Positions 19,990 to 31,599 of a stretch of DNA of 64,000 nucleotides are shown here, one piece after another. Under the pieces are notes generated by a model that was given only the letters and a program-made list of their open reading frames with translations, had not been told where the DNA came from and searched no databases. Both the position numbers and the translations under genes were made by a program. Every line of letters starts with the position of its first letter. The stretch's first letter is position 1. Source of the DNA: Anniella stebbinsi (lineage: Eukaryota > Chordata > Lepidosauria > Squamata > Anniellidae); the NCBI GenBank assembly GCA_029215795.1, contig JARDYH010000007.1, positions 65,340,763 through 65,404,762 on the forward strand, read 5' to 3'.

Positions 19990-21587
19990 TCATTTGACAG
20001 TTATGACCATTTATCAGGTTTCGTATCTGACACAAATCCAAAATGATCCAGAGACAAGAGGAAATGGGGAGGGATGCCAGACACCTGCTTCTCTCTCCAT
20101 TGATTGCAGAGAAATTCTAGGAGGTATAGGGCTGCCCCCCTGCCCCCCTCCCTCCCTCCCTCCTTCCCTACCTCCCTCTCTCTCTCTCACACACACAGCT
20201 CTTTCACATTGGATTTAACAGCCTGAAAATGTTTGCATTATCTTTACCCTCAATGAATTTGATTTCTCCAAATGACGTGGATGCTAACCATCTCAGCATT
20301 GGGCTTCATTTAAAAGAAGCTACATAGAAAAACCCAAATCTAAATTGAGCTTGTTAGGGCACAATCCTATACATGATTAGACAGGGGGTGGCAGAGGAAC
20401 AGGGCTCTGCTATGGATAAAATCCTGAGCATGGGACAGGTAAGGTCAAGAACCCAGCTGGAAAGAGATTAGCACCACAGAGAGCTCTGAGTGGGGCTGGA
20501 AGTAAATTAAGGGCGCACTTTGCCTACAGGGAGAAGCATCCCTAGTGGTCACTTCAAGTCTCCTTGCCTTCTTCCAGGCCTGAGTCAAATATCTGAAAGG
20601 TCCACAGGACTCCCACAGCCCAACCATGTGTCCCACGTGCAGCTTGGCTTGTGCTGAATTGGACTAAACGCTCCAGTTTTGGAGGAGGGATCTACAAAAA
20701 TGAGCAAGCCTGCAGAAGATGAAGGGGGCTGGACAAGCCGGGTGTCTCTTTTTTCAAGTGGTTTCTTTCATGCCAGGGTTTAAGTTGCAGTGACAAGCTG
20801 GTCATTTTGGAACGCCAAGTGTGTCCTGTCAGCAAAAAGCAAACAGAGGGCCAGTGGTGAGCCAAATGGGTCTGCTCTGATGGGAGAAGGACATGTCTGC
20901 AACCCCTGAGCCCCACATCCATCCTGTCAGTCCTTTTGTCTCCATTTGGGAGTCTTCCAGGTATACCTAGAAGCCCATTTCCCGGCGAGTACCTGGCTTT
21001 CTCAGCTTTTTCATGTACTCTGCCACTACCGTTCAATGTAACATGACTTCTCACTGCTTCTGCCCCAAGGCAAAGATGTTCCAGCTCTGGATCCCAACAC
21101 ACACCCCTCCCCGTTACATCAGACAATCCTGGTGAGGTAGACGGCGAGCTGAGTTTGGACAAGCAAGATCCAAGTTCAAATCCCCACTGACTGGGTGACC
21201 ATGGAGCAGGGGACAGCATCACACCTGGCTGTGAGGAGAAGATTTAAAAAACAGATATTCTTTATCACCAGCTTCGCTCTATGGGAAAGAGCCAACACCA
21301 GCAGAAAATGTTCTCTGTCTGTTTCCATTGGCAGACTCTGAGACTGCTCAACCAGATAAGATGCTATTTGAAAGCTCATGGCAGCTGTTTACGCTGTGAC
21401 AAAAAGGCTCAGGGACTTTTCAATGCCAGCCCTGCCCCTGCCCTGACTCTAGACCAAAGACATCAGAGACTGAGTTCTCCAGAAGAAGAAGCTCCAAGGC
21501 AGAGTCAGGCACATCTCCTGGTCCCTCCCAGGCAAGGCACTCTGTAACCCACCTTAGATTCTGCACTGCACCCACTAAATCCTGAAG

Positions 21588-21590
<3 letters not shown>
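19990..21590. other. Gene-free stretch
   Basis: A pyrimidine-rich CCCT/CT run lies at 20140-20195. No exon, RNA gene or recognisable transposon is seen. The minus-strand open frame at 20692-21222 has no domain I recognise. Confidence 0.4.

Positions 21591-21642
<52 letters not shown>
21591..21642. repeat. (ATT)n microsatellite
   Basis: About 17 units with CAT interruptions at the right end. Confidence 0.97.
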
Positions 21643-21643
<1 letters not shown>

Positions 21644-21807
21644 TGTTTACCTGCCTCTTCCTCCGGATCAAGGGGGGAACAACACCAATATCAACAATAT
21701 AAAATACATAAACTGATTAAAAGCATATAAAATTAATACATTATTAAAATCAATAAAGTCTTAAAATTCGACTGGGTAGGCCTGCCGGAAGATGTTCTGC
21801 TGACTTC

Positions 21808-22048
21808 CCACTCCAGTGTGGTGTAGTGGCTAAAGTCTTGGACTGGGAGTTGGGAGATCCGGGTTCTAGTCCCCACTCAGCCATGGAAACCCACTGGGTG
21901 ACTTTGGGCCAGTCACAGACTCTCAGCCCAGCCTACCTCACAGGGCTGTTGTTGTGAGGATAAAACGGAGAGGAAGAGGAGGATTATGTACACCGCCTTG
22001 GGCTCCTTGGAGGAAAAAAGGTGGGATATAAATGCAATAGCAAAATAA
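21808..22048 (+). repeat. Sauria SINE
   Basis: The head is 'ccagtgtggtgtagtggcta' with B box 'ggttctagtcc'. The body is 'gggtgactttgggccagtca' and 'ggataaaacggagaggaaga', and the end is 'aaaaggtgggatataaatgc'. The 5' tip is slightly truncated. Confidence 0.92.
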
Positions 22049-22457
22049 ACTCTGATGAGCAGGCATCAGACTTCTCCAGTGAGCAGCAAGGCCCTGGGGA
22101 CTGTACCCCAACCAGATCCTCACTCCCACAAACTCTCTCACACACCCCAGAAAAAGCCAGCAGCTGCAGAAGCAAGTGCTCAGCCGTTAGGACAGACAGA
22201 TGCAACCTTTTATGGGTTGAGCTTCTAGAAAGACTCTCCTGGCCAATGCATAAAACCCACACCTTCGTTTGCTGCAGGATTGCTAGGCAGAGTGCTGAAT
22301 CCAAGCCAACAACAACCTCTACCTATAGTACTGTCCAGGGTCCTGAACCTGCTCCGCTCTAGCTCCTGCAAGTAAATCCCCTTTTAGAATTCCACCCTCT
22401 CTGGCCTTCCTTAGTTCCCCAGGCCTTCCATAGCTCCAGTGGCAGCCAGAAGAAGCT

Positions 22458-22629
22458 AGGTACTACCTCCAGTACACCAGTTGCTGGGGAGCATGGGTGG
22501 GAAGGTGCTGTTGCACCATGTTCTGTCTGTGGGTCCCTGGTCGAAGGCTGGTCGGTCACTGTAGGAGCAGAGTGCTGGACTGGATGGACCCTCAGTCTGA
22601 TCCAGCAGGGCTCTTCTGATGTTCTTATG
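22458..22629 (+). mobile_element. CR1 LINE 3' end (second subfamily)
   Basis: The phrases 'ccagttgctggggagcatgg', 'gagcagagtgctggactgga', 'cagtctgatccagcagggct' and the end 'cttctgatgttcttatg' match the complement of the antisense copies at 29498 and 46045. It is plus-strand and 5'-truncated. Confidence 0.85.
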
Positions 22630-23754
22630 AGAGACCTGCCAATACAGGTCCTCTCTATGGTAGTGCAGCAACTCAGCCAATGACATTAGGAGTGATGGAG
22701 CAGGCAGAAAGGACCAAGATTAGGGAGGTGATTAAGGGTTCTCATTCCACAGGGTTGTCCGGTTGTGGGAGGTTCCAAAAGCTGCTACTGATCAGAAACA
22801 TGAGGAGGTGAGGAGGTGATAAAACATGACTTTGCATGTGTGTGGATTTTGTAGATCACCTCAGGGCTGCCCAGTGGAAGAACAACTGGTGCAGTTTGCC
22901 CTGGGGTCTTGCACATCAAAGGGCCCTGCCATGTTGCCCAGTGGAGCTCCATGCAGATGTGTCCTTATAAGGGGCAATGGCAGGACCCCAAACATCACAC
23001 CTGCCCCAAGCCCCACAGACTTCTAGATCACTAGGAGTTTAAACACCCCCCCCCCATGCTGACCTTGTGAGCTTTGACCAGAGAATCCTGCCACCATCCT
23101 GGCTGTACTTTGTTAATTTTGGGTTTCTGAATTCTGTGATGCCCCAAATGCTGCTCCTGCAAAGACTTACCTGTTCTGGCTAAAGATGACAAGCTGAGCA
23201 TCGATTTGGGAGAAAGGCTAGAGGAGAGAGCATTGGCCTGAGAAACATTTCCCACCTCCAAAACAAGAATGTCTCCCACAAACAAATGAACATCAAGCTC
23301 GCCCTGTCAAAAACAATCCAAGTTTTCACATGATGGGGGCACGTTGCAAGAAACCATATCACACAATTGCTACGAGAACATGCCTCCGATAAGGAAATAT
23401 TGCCAGGCCGTGCACAGATACAGCAATGCAACAGAAAATACAGCAAGGTGACAGAAATGCACCAGGAATACCCTCTGGGAGCAGTGGGGAACCAATCACA
23501 CCCAGTACAGCAGGAGTGCTGCACACCTGTCAGTCTGAGAGCCGAATTCCATTTCAAAGAAGCCCTAGAGGGAGGTGAGGCTGCATTCCACTGGTAGGCA
23601 GGGCTGAAGGCAAAAGGGGTGTGGCCAGAAATATCAGCATGGCTTAGCTGAAAGCTCTTGCTGCCAGTAAATAAACTGTAACAGATCCATTTCCACCTTT
23701 TGGGATGTTTAAAAAGGAAAAAAAAACATGCACAATCTCAGAAACCACCAAAAG
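22630..23754. other. Gene-free stretch
   Basis: No recognised element or convincing exon. Confidence 0.4.
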
Positions 23755-24071
23755 TAGGCTGACCATATGAAAAGGAGGACAGGGCTCATGTAACTTTAAC
23801 AGTTGCAGAGAAAAGGGTATTTCAGCCAGTGTCATTTGTATGCAGTTAGTTCCTGGTGAAATTCCCTCGTCATCACAACAGTTAGTTGCAGGCACTATAC
23901 TAGAGTGACCATATACAAAAGAAGGCAGGGCTCTGCAACTTTAACTGTTGTGATGAAGAAGGAATTTCACCAGGAACTAATTGCATACAAATGACAGTGG
24001 CTGAAATACCCTTTTCTCTGCAACTGTTAAAGGTACATGAGCCCTGTCCTCCTTTTCATATGGTCAGCCTA
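23755..24071. mobile_element. Family A nested-palindrome MITE, copy 3
   Basis: The ends are 'taggctgaccatatgaaaag' and 'cttttcatatggtcagccta'. The internal repeat of the start lies near 23903. Flanks read accaaaag and (a)ccaaacg, near-identical if the terminal A is shared. It is of the 'ccaggaactaattgcata' subfamily. Confidence 0.85.
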
Positions 24072-24289
24072 CCAAACGATTGACAGTCAGGGGAAAGGAG
24101 TTGAGGAAAAAGGAGGCCATGCTAGGGGAAGGGAGCATGGCTGTCAGGGACCCCTGGAGGGCCGGAGCAAAACCCCAGGTGGGATAGATCAGGGCCATGG
24201 TTCTGAGGACCAACAGCCATGCAATTACCTCCTTCCCACCCCAATGATTTGACATTCCTGCTTTAGTTCTGCAATTAAGGAAGCCTTCC

Positions 24290-24412
24290 ACCAGGCGGGC
24301 TCCCTCCAGATATGTTCTACTACAAGTCCCATCATCCACAGCCATGGGCCATGCTGGATGGGAATGGTGGGAATTGTAGACTCATCTGAAAACCACCAGA
24401 TTGGGAAATACT
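24290..24412. repeat. Family C palindromic repeat
   Basis: 'ctactacaagtcccatcatc' is followed by its complement-like 'aatggtgggaattgtagact', with 'gccatgggccatgctggatg' between. Confidence 0.65.
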
Positions 24413-24724
24413 GAATTAATGTATATCTCATGGCACACAATCTTTTCTCCTGAGTACATCATTTGAGAACATCTGGAGCTGATAATGTTGGTTGAGATGG
24501 ACCATTGTTGTAACTCAGCAGAAAGCATCTCTCTGATCCTCAGTGCATAAGAGGGGTGAGGTTCAAGGTGATGCTACTCCAGGTTGGGCAGAGGCTTCCC
24601 AACTGAGATAGGACCGACCTAGGACCGACCAAGGATGTCTGTAGATGTGGCTGCGTTATCTCGGCAGCCAGCCTGATGCACAGGAAGCTAAGCAGATGTG
24701 ACGGCTACATGTCTGCTCCTTGCC

Positions 24725-25080
24725 TTTACATATGGAGTGAAGATGAGATGTAATTAATTTAATTTAAAAGAGCAACCGCCAAACAAGACAGAGCTCCACA
24801 GATGCTCAGGTGGAGAAAAGAATCTGATCCATCCAGCATCTCAGAGGCCCCTTGGCTGAAATTGACATTTTCTGGGATTATTCCCTCCAGTCTCTTTCTC
24901 TTTCTCTCTTACACATATGCACTCAACAAGGAGGGGGGAAACACTCCCATAAAAATGATTAGTAACCTGAAATGTGAACAGCTTCCATAAAATAAGAGCC
25001 AGCTTAATGGATGCCCAGGCTTTAAAAGGGAAGATGCAAAACAAGTTCATCTAAATTATTTTCTCTTGTCCAAATCCATG
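24725..25080. promoter_or_regulatory. Candidate conserved non-coding element (weak)
   Basis: The stretch is repeat-free and AT-rich with 'gtaattaatttaatttaaaa' and other homeodomain-type cores. It has no open frame of note. It is weaker than the 47.9-48.2 kb stretch. Confidence 0.2.
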
Positions 25081-25157
25081 TGTGTCCCATTCCATCCATT
25101 CAGAGACCCAGTTTACTGGGCCAGAAATAGGACTCTCAGCTTTTGTGACCTTTAAAT

Positions 25158-25477
25158 TAGGGTGACCAGATAAAATCCAGGTCAGGGCTCCTATAACTTT
25201 AACAGTTGTAGAGAAAAGGGAATTTCAGCCAATGTCATTTGTATGCAATTAGTTCCTGGTGATATTCCCTCTTCATCACAACAGTTAAATGTGCAGGCAC
25301 TATACTAGAGTGACCATATACAAAAGAAGGCAGGGCCCCTGCAACTTTAACAGTTATGATTTAGAGGGAATATCACCAAGAACAAATTGCATACAAATGA
25401 CACTGGCTGAAATTCCCTTTTCTCTACTACTGTTAAAGTTAAAGGAGCCCTGACCTGGATTTTATCTGGTCACCCTA
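25158..25477. mobile_element. Family A nested-palindrome MITE, copy 4 (reference copy)
   Basis: This is the best copy for defining the family. Inverted ends are TAGGGTGACC and GGTCACCCTA, and the exact 8-bp duplication CTTTAAAT lies at 25150-25157 and 25478-25485. The length is 320 bp. An 8-bp duplication with TAGGG-type ends is the signature of hAT (Ac-like) elements. The first 50 or so bases recur inside in direct orientation from about 25306. It encodes nothing and would depend on a transposase from elsewhere. Confidence 0.92.
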
Positions 25478-25668
25478 CTTTAAATATAATCAAGCATCTA
25501 GCTCTTATGATTACAGTCATGTGTTTGCATTACTGGTACCAATGGAGACTTCCCTTGAAATTCAAATAGCAGCTTCGGGGGGGGGGGGAGAAGAATGGAA
25601 CTTCCCCTCTGCACCCCTAGTGGTCCTGAGGTGGCTCAGTCCTCCCCATGGTTCCCATCTCCATAATA

Positions 25669-25981
25669 TAGGGTGACCCTATGGAAAAGAGGACAGGGCT
25701 CCTGTCTCTTTGTTTAGCAAAGGGAATTTCAGCAGGTGTTATTTGTATGCAGGCAGCACCTGGTGAAATTCCCTCTTCATCACTACAGTTAAAGCTGCAA
25801 GAGTATAGCTAGAATGACCAGATACAAAAGAGGGCAGGGCTCCTGCAGCTTGAATTGTAGTGATGCAGAGGGAATTTCACTAGGTGGTGCACGCATACAA
25901 ATGACTCCTGCAGAAATTCCCTTTTCTATTCAACTGTTAAAGATACAGGAGCCCTGTCCTCCTTTCCCTAGGGTCATCCTA
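25669..25981. mobile_element. Family A nested-palindrome MITE, copy 5
   Basis: The ends are 'tagggtgaccctatggaaaa' and 'ccctagggtcatccta'. Flanks are ccataata and ccatcaca, a 6/8 match. It belongs to the 'gcagcacctggtgaaatt' subfamily and lies only 191 bp from copy 4, which is of the other subfamily. Confidence 0.85.
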
Positions 25982-28084
25982 CCATCACAATAACATCCAC
26001 TTCTAATAATTCCATTCAGGCAGTCAACCTCACCTCTACTTTGACCTTGGGTGATGCAGGTCATGGGCCAACCAGGTAGGTTTAAAGAAAAGAAAAGGGA
26101 CCGCCAAGGCAGGTGACTTTTGTCAGAGCTGTGGCAGAGAGAGAACCACCCCCCTCCCCTTCCCCAATAGTCCTGAAGCCAGCTCCCCACAATTGCTATT
26201 GACATAAGAACAAAAACATGCACTTTAATGTTATTCATGCAATTCCCCTCAGGTCTAGTTTGGTTCTAAGCTATGTAACATCTGATTCTTATGCTATTTG
26301 TCTGGGCACCATTGCTGTGATTTGAAGAGGAATTGTGGAAACGGACTCTCCGGCACACAAGTCCTTACTGTTGTAGAAGATGGGTTGGGAACCGGTCACC
26401 CTCCAGATGCTGGTGGATTCCCAATTACTCCCATCAGTCCCAGGCCAGCCTGGCCAATGGGCTCAAAGATGTTGCGAGTTGCAATCCTACCACGTCTGCA
26501 GGGCTACAGGTTCCCCAGCTCTGTTGCGAAAATACTCTTGACAGTATCCAAATACTGCTGTGCTAGATGCTATGCAGCTCATAAGACTGACAAGACCCCT
26601 GCCTTAAAAAGCATGCAGCATGCATGAGTGCATGTTCAGTAATAGAGGCCCTGTGGTGCCCCACCGACTCAGAATACGGGGGCGGGGGGGGGTCGTGTTG
26701 TTGAACGTTAATATTAAATATATACATTCTTGTTCTTACAAATGTAGCGCATCAGGGAAATACTAGGCTTTAGAAGACTTCTAACCATGCTTGATTTCTC
26801 TGTGTTGGGAGGTCCATGTGTCTTTCATGTGGAGCATTCATACAGTCCCTCCCAGCTGCATTCCGAATAATACAGTCCCAGGCCAGCTGTATCATGTGAT
26901 TACTTAACATATGCAGACCAGCACTGAGATGGACAAGAAGTTCCCAGGGTTCAAGACCCACTTTCTCACCCAGTGGCTCCTCCCCTTATCCTTGATACAG
27001 AGGGTTGGTGAGAGAGACCTTCTGCACATTCTCAGATGCATCCTTTTTGTGTTCATGCCTTCCTGGCTTCTGGGTTGTGCTGTGGCTCAGGCGGAGTTGT
27101 GGCTTTTTGCCCTTTCCTCCTCTGCTCAGAGCTCTCGCTTTTAATCCTGGGATACACCCAATTGAAGCAATTCCCACAGAAGGAAAACACAGCTTCCCAA
27201 ACATTTTCTGGCAAACGGGAGGCAAACGCCTGACCTAGATTCCTGCGATATACTTGTTCAGCTTTTAACAGGCCTCTCCAAAGGAGGCAGAAGGATTGTT
27301 TTTGATAAGATTCATTTATTTATTTCTATGTAGATGCTGCGCTGAGCCAAAGCAACCCTGGGGTCCTGCAGCCTTTGTGGAAAGGGAGGCAGCACAGTCT
27401 GCCTGGGCAAGCAATCCATCCACTCGCACGCTCCCCATTGACCTGGCATCCAATCGCACATGGCACAGGAGCGGTTGGGCCGATTAGGAGGAGCTGCGCT
27501 GGAGTCCCATCAGAGCGCTGGAGTTAACAAGCCTTTTATTGCCTGATCACCAAGGGAACGTTAGGAAACAGGGCAGGAAAGGTTATGGGTTTGGAAGGTT
27601 TGCCTTCATCTAAAATCAATCTGCACAACAGCCCAAGCCAAGAGCCAACACGGGCAGCCAACAGCCATGCTGGCAGGAGATGATGGGAGTTGTAGTCTAG
27701 TCCACCTAGAAGGCACTGGATTGGGAAAGGCTGCCTTAGAGTGTCAGAATACAAGGAAGCCCAAGAAGGGCCCTGCTGGAACAGGCCAAAAGGAGAGAGG
27801 CCACCTGGCTGCCACTGAAATGCCTCCAGGAAGGCCACAAGCAAGGGCATGAGAGCAAAACATGATCCCAGGGATCTGCTTCCCTGATGCGCTAGAGCCA
27901 ACACACAAGCCCCTAAAACAACAACAACAACAACAACCCCTGTTTGCCAACCCTGGTTTTAAAAAAAGAAAAGGAAAACTCTTAGCATGTGTGGTTTTGC
28001 ATTTGTAATTCACGTAATTTGCTTCTGTGGCCCTGATGCGAAATACATCAACGTGGGAATCAGTACAACTTCACTGCAGAAAAG
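25982..28084. other. Gene-free stretch with two family C repeats
   Basis: Family C copies lie at about 26393-26480 ('ccaattactcccatcagtcc') and 27655-27742 ('atgggagttgtagtctagtc'). An AAC run is at 27919-27938. No exon is supported. Confidence 0.5.
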
Positions 28085-28086
28085 GA

Positions 28087-28147
<61 letters not shown>
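28085..28147. repeat. (GA)n microsatellite
   Basis: An almost pure GA run with one GGGA interruption. Confidence 0.97.
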
Positions 28148-28150
<3 letters not shown>

Positions 28151-28197
28151 TTAAAAAGAGCATCTGTAACTGTGTACAGTCCCAGTCAGCTGCTCCT

Positions 28198-28326
28198 TAA
28201 CTTATGTTGTATTTTGTAATGCTGTTGTATTTTTACGACTTGTTGTAAACCGCCCAGAGAGCATCGGCTATGGGGCGGTATAGAAATGAAGATGATGATG
28301 ATGATGACGATGATGATGATGATGAT
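28198..28326 (+). repeat. L2-clade LINE tail with (GAT)n
   Basis: The terminus ('ttgtaaaccgcccagagagc', then 'ggctatggggcggtatagaa') is followed by about 13 GAT-type units at 28287-28326. Microsatellites often grow from LINE tails in this way. Confidence 0.8.
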
Positions 28327-28358
28327 TAGATGCTGACAAATAACAAGATATGGCTGGG

Positions 28359-28585
28359 CTGAATTCGGACGACACATTAAGCAACTGGGGGGGGGGGGGG
28401 GAATAATTGTCAGTTGTATTGACTATCATGTCGTCCGAATGCTGCCATAGTCAACTCAGTGCTGATCCTAATCCACACCACAGTTGATTATTTATTACCA
28501 TGTTGTGTGGGGAGTACCTCCCTAGATGAATTACTGTAAAGTTGATTATTACCCCACCATTGACTATCGTGTTGTCTGAATTCAG
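28359..28585. mobile_element. Palindromic TIR element, family F, copy 2
   Basis: The ends are 'ctgaattcggacgacac' and 'gtgttgtctgaattcag'. It is near-identical in layout to 4707-4933, including a G run of about 15 after 'gcaact' and the internal 'gtcgtccgaat'. The length is 227 bp. No convincing target duplication is seen. Confidence 0.7.
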
Positions 28586-28879
28586 CCATGCTGTAGAGAG
28601 CAGCAGGGTCCAGGTGCTGATGAAGAAGGCCTTGTTTGCCACTGCCTCCCTCAAATGCTGTTCTCTGGGTGGTCATCTGGGGCCTCCTGGTTGGCAGGGT
28701 CTGGACTTCAGCTGCAAGGCCCAACCTGCACTGCCCTCCTGCTGCAGCCTGTTGAGAAGAGTTTCTGGACCGGAGAGGCAGAGGTGAGCCATGACACCTC
28801 TCCTGTTCGGAGCGAAATCCATGCCTGCCCTGTCCTGCAGTCCAACCGCTTCTACCTGCTTCCAATTGCCCCAAACAGT

Positions 28880-29330
28880 GAGCCGCTCTTCCTTCCTCTG
28901 TACAAGAGCGATCTATTCAGTGCCGGCTGAGATTTCCATGTCAGACAAGCTGTACAGGGCTTTCCTGTGGATGTCTTCTGGCGCGGGCTAATAAGACGCG
29001 CAGGTTGAGAAGAATAAAAGACCTTTCAGGAAACCATGCATATGCATGAGCCGGAGAAAAACAGAGAGACACAGAGATAGAGATGCCGCTTATGTTTATG
29101 AATGGGGAGATAAAACGTCAGCCGCTTGGCGTGTATTTTTCAAGCACTTACAGGGCCCAGAAAAGCAGGGCGGGAGGACGCAATGAGAGCGGGGTGGGTG
29201 GAGGAGGCCATTTTTATTGATGGAGCTGCTCGCCTTAGTGAATAATACAATAACTCTAACAAGGTGTACATCTGGTCAATTGTCTTGTTGCTGAAGGAAA
29301 ACAATATGAATTGAGAGCAGGGAGGTTTGT
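28880..29330. promoter_or_regulatory. Candidate conserved non-coding element
   Basis: The stretch is repeat-free with retained CpGs and motifs such as the palindromic 'catgcatatgcatg' (29035-29048), 'tttttattgatgga' and 'gaataatacaataac'. A GT-rich run begins at its right edge. Enhancer function is inferred only from composition and absence of repeats. Confidence 0.3.
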
Positions 29331-29452
29331 GTGTGTGTGTGGGGGGGTGTCTCCAAGGCAGCCAGTTTCCACTAGTGGAATGAAATCTGAAGGTGGCCAT
29401 GAAAGTGGGTGTGGGTGTGTGGGTGGGTGTGGGTGTGTGGGTGTGTGGGTGT
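29328..29452. repeat. GT/GGGTGT-rich simple repeats
   Basis: A GT run lies at 29328-29349, and a GTGGGTGT-type run at 29404-29452. The G-rich strand could in principle form quadruplexes. Confidence 0.9.
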
Positions 29453-29497
29453 AATCCCGAGCTTTTTCAGGGCTAGGACTCAGCTTCAGGAAAGACT

Positions 29498-29970
29498 AAG
29501 AACATCAGAAGAGCCCTGAGGCTGGATCAGACCAAGGTCCATCTAGTCCAGCATTCGTTTCACATAGTGGCCAACCAGCTGCCCCAATGGGAAGCCCACA
29601 GGCAGGACATGAGTGCAACAGCACCCTCCCACCCATGTTCCCCAGCAACTGGTGTACACAGGCTTACTGCCTTGGATACTGGAGGAAGCACATAGCCATC
29701 AGGAATAGTAGCCTTTGAAAGCCTTCTCCTCCAGGAATTTGTCTAACCCCCTTTTGAAGCCATCCAAGTTGATGGCCATCACTACATCTTGTGGTAGCAA
29801 ATTCCATAGTTTAACTCTGCACTGTGTGAAGAAGTCCTTCCTTTTAGCTGTCCTGAATCTCCTTCCGCTCAACTTCATGGTTGACCCCACTGGGTTCTAG
29901 TATCATGAGAGAGGGAGAAAAATGTCTCCCTGTCTGCATTCTCCATACTAAGGTAGTATTAATAGAAGTG
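29498..29970 (-). mobile_element. CR1 LINE 3' region, antisense
   Basis: The plus strand begins 'aacatcagaagagccctgag' and proceeds through 'gaagcccacaggcaggacat' and 'tagccttctcctccaggaa'. On the minus strand a short CR1-type phrase is readable in the 29699-29890 frame ('LPQDVVMAINLDGFKRG'), a marker of the CR1 3' region. The copy is 5'-truncated and non-coding. Confidence 0.88.
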
Positions 29971-31440
29971 CTGAAGAAGGGAAACTTCACCTGCTATAAG
30001 ACAGGACCAGGTTGGGTTGCCATCTTTTTTTTCTGCCCCTGCTCCTATGCCTTTTAGTTACATTCTCCCAAACCTTTCCATGCCAGAAAAGGCTTCAGCT
30101 GCTAACTCCCTGTTTGTCAGACTTGAAGGATAAATGTTATATGTATTATTGACAAGAATGTACTGTATTGTCTGTGTGTGTTGTTCATTATTCCCTGTGT
30201 GCTGACTGCGAGAGCAAGGTGATCTGATCATTATGAGCTAGCTTTAGGTGGGGGAAATGTGTTCTTGGACTGGGGGTGAGGGAGCTTGCCATAGGTGGGT
30301 TGGTTACTTCTTAGAAGTGACACTCTCTTGATCTCATGAAGAGATGGACTGTCATGAGGAGGCGTCTGAATTTAGCAGTAAGCACGGCTGCATTTGGGAA
30401 AGCCCCTCTTTGGTTGGGTGCCAGAGCTCTGACAGGGCATGATGGTCCTATTTAAGTCCAGCTGCACAGGTGATTCTTTAGGAAAAGAAACCAGCGGTGA
30501 TGCTAAAAATAGCAATATTTTGACATGGTTGGACAGCGAGATACTGGGAACAACAAAAACCTAGCAAACATGATTACCTAAGCTGTGCTGATACTGACCA
30601 GGGCTGTCAGATAAATAACTCTAAGGTCTTAATAATGACTGTTTTGTTGGTTGAGAGGAGCAGAAGTTTAATTTTAATAAGGAATATGCTAGCTGCTATT
30701 TTTATTCTGCTTTTAATCATCCTAATTACTACTGTACGTGGTGAGGTGTCTTGCATTTCATCATTGCAAAGTTTTGTTGTTCTCTAATACTGTTTGATAT
30801 ACATATATGCACACACACACACACTGCACTTTGTGTTATCTAGTTTGAGAGATGCTTCAGGAACCATGACCCATAAATTAATTCTTGAAGCCCAGAACAC
30901 ACAGCTGGGATTTATAAATCCGTTGCTGAGCGAGGCTTACCCATGTAGCTGCAGCGTTCTCTCTTAAGTCAGGTGAGTCAGAGGCACATCTCTTCGAGGA
31001 AAGGAAACAAGTGTATCAAAAGATTCACCCGTCTGAAGGCTGCTGTGGTTAAAGGCACAGGAGCAGGGGCCAGGAATAAAAGTTGGCATCCCTTTTCCTG
31101 GTGCACACACCTCTTGGAGCCCACTCTGCTTTACTGGTTTCCTCAATCAATCAATTGATTGATTGATTGATTGATTGGTTTCCTTAAAAGTGGAGCTGCC
31201 TACTCAGCTGCTTGGGTTGCTGGTCATGTTGGGCCATATGGTTGAAAGAGTACCTCTGAGCAGGGACCGATGGCTGAAATTCTCAGCAAACGGAGTGAAG
31301 GAGCCGGAGTCATTGCAAAGCGATTTGCTGCAGATGGGCGCAGGGGATCAATGCTGTTCTCCAACCCTGATATGAGGGCAAAGGATCAATCCTGCAGGTT
31401 TAATACATGTTCATTCCTCCCCTCCCTCACACCTCTGGGT
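29971..31440. other. Gene-free stretch
   Basis: AT-rich unique-looking sequence lies at 30590-30790 ('tttaattttaataaggaat'), possibly regulatory. A CA run is at 30808-30825. An ATTG repeat at about 31144-31178 forms a palindrome ('caatcaatcaattgattgat'). No exon is supported. Confidence 0.4.
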
Positions 31441-31544
31441 ACCTCTAGACCGACACTTTCCGTCGAGATGACTTTGCACCGGCGGCTGTTGTGTTACATG
31501 ATGCTGCCGCCAGTGTGAAGCCATCGAGGGGCAAAGGCCCTTTG

Positions 31545-31595
31545 CTCCGCTCTAAAAAAAGTCAGCCATTTACCCTGACTTTTTTTAGAGCGGAG
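31545..31595. repeat. Perfect 21-bp hairpin
   Basis: CTCCGCTCTAAAAAAAGTCA(G) at 31545-31565 pairs perfectly with 31575-31595 across a 9-nt loop. It sits in GC-rich sequence (about 31446-31880) that looks like a diverged MITE, with 'ccggcggctgttgtgttaca' and 'gatgctgccgccag' forming a second imperfect stem upstream. Confidence 0.8.
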
Positions 31596-31599
31596 CGGG

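Noticed and set aside
28741..28783. Mini-exon between 'ctgctgcag' and 'gtgagc'
   Set aside because: Only 36 bp, with a weak pyrimidine tract and no supporting neighbour. Easily chance.
29699..29890. Minus-strand open frame of 63 codons that looks protein-like
   Set aside because: It is the CR1 3' region, not a host gene.
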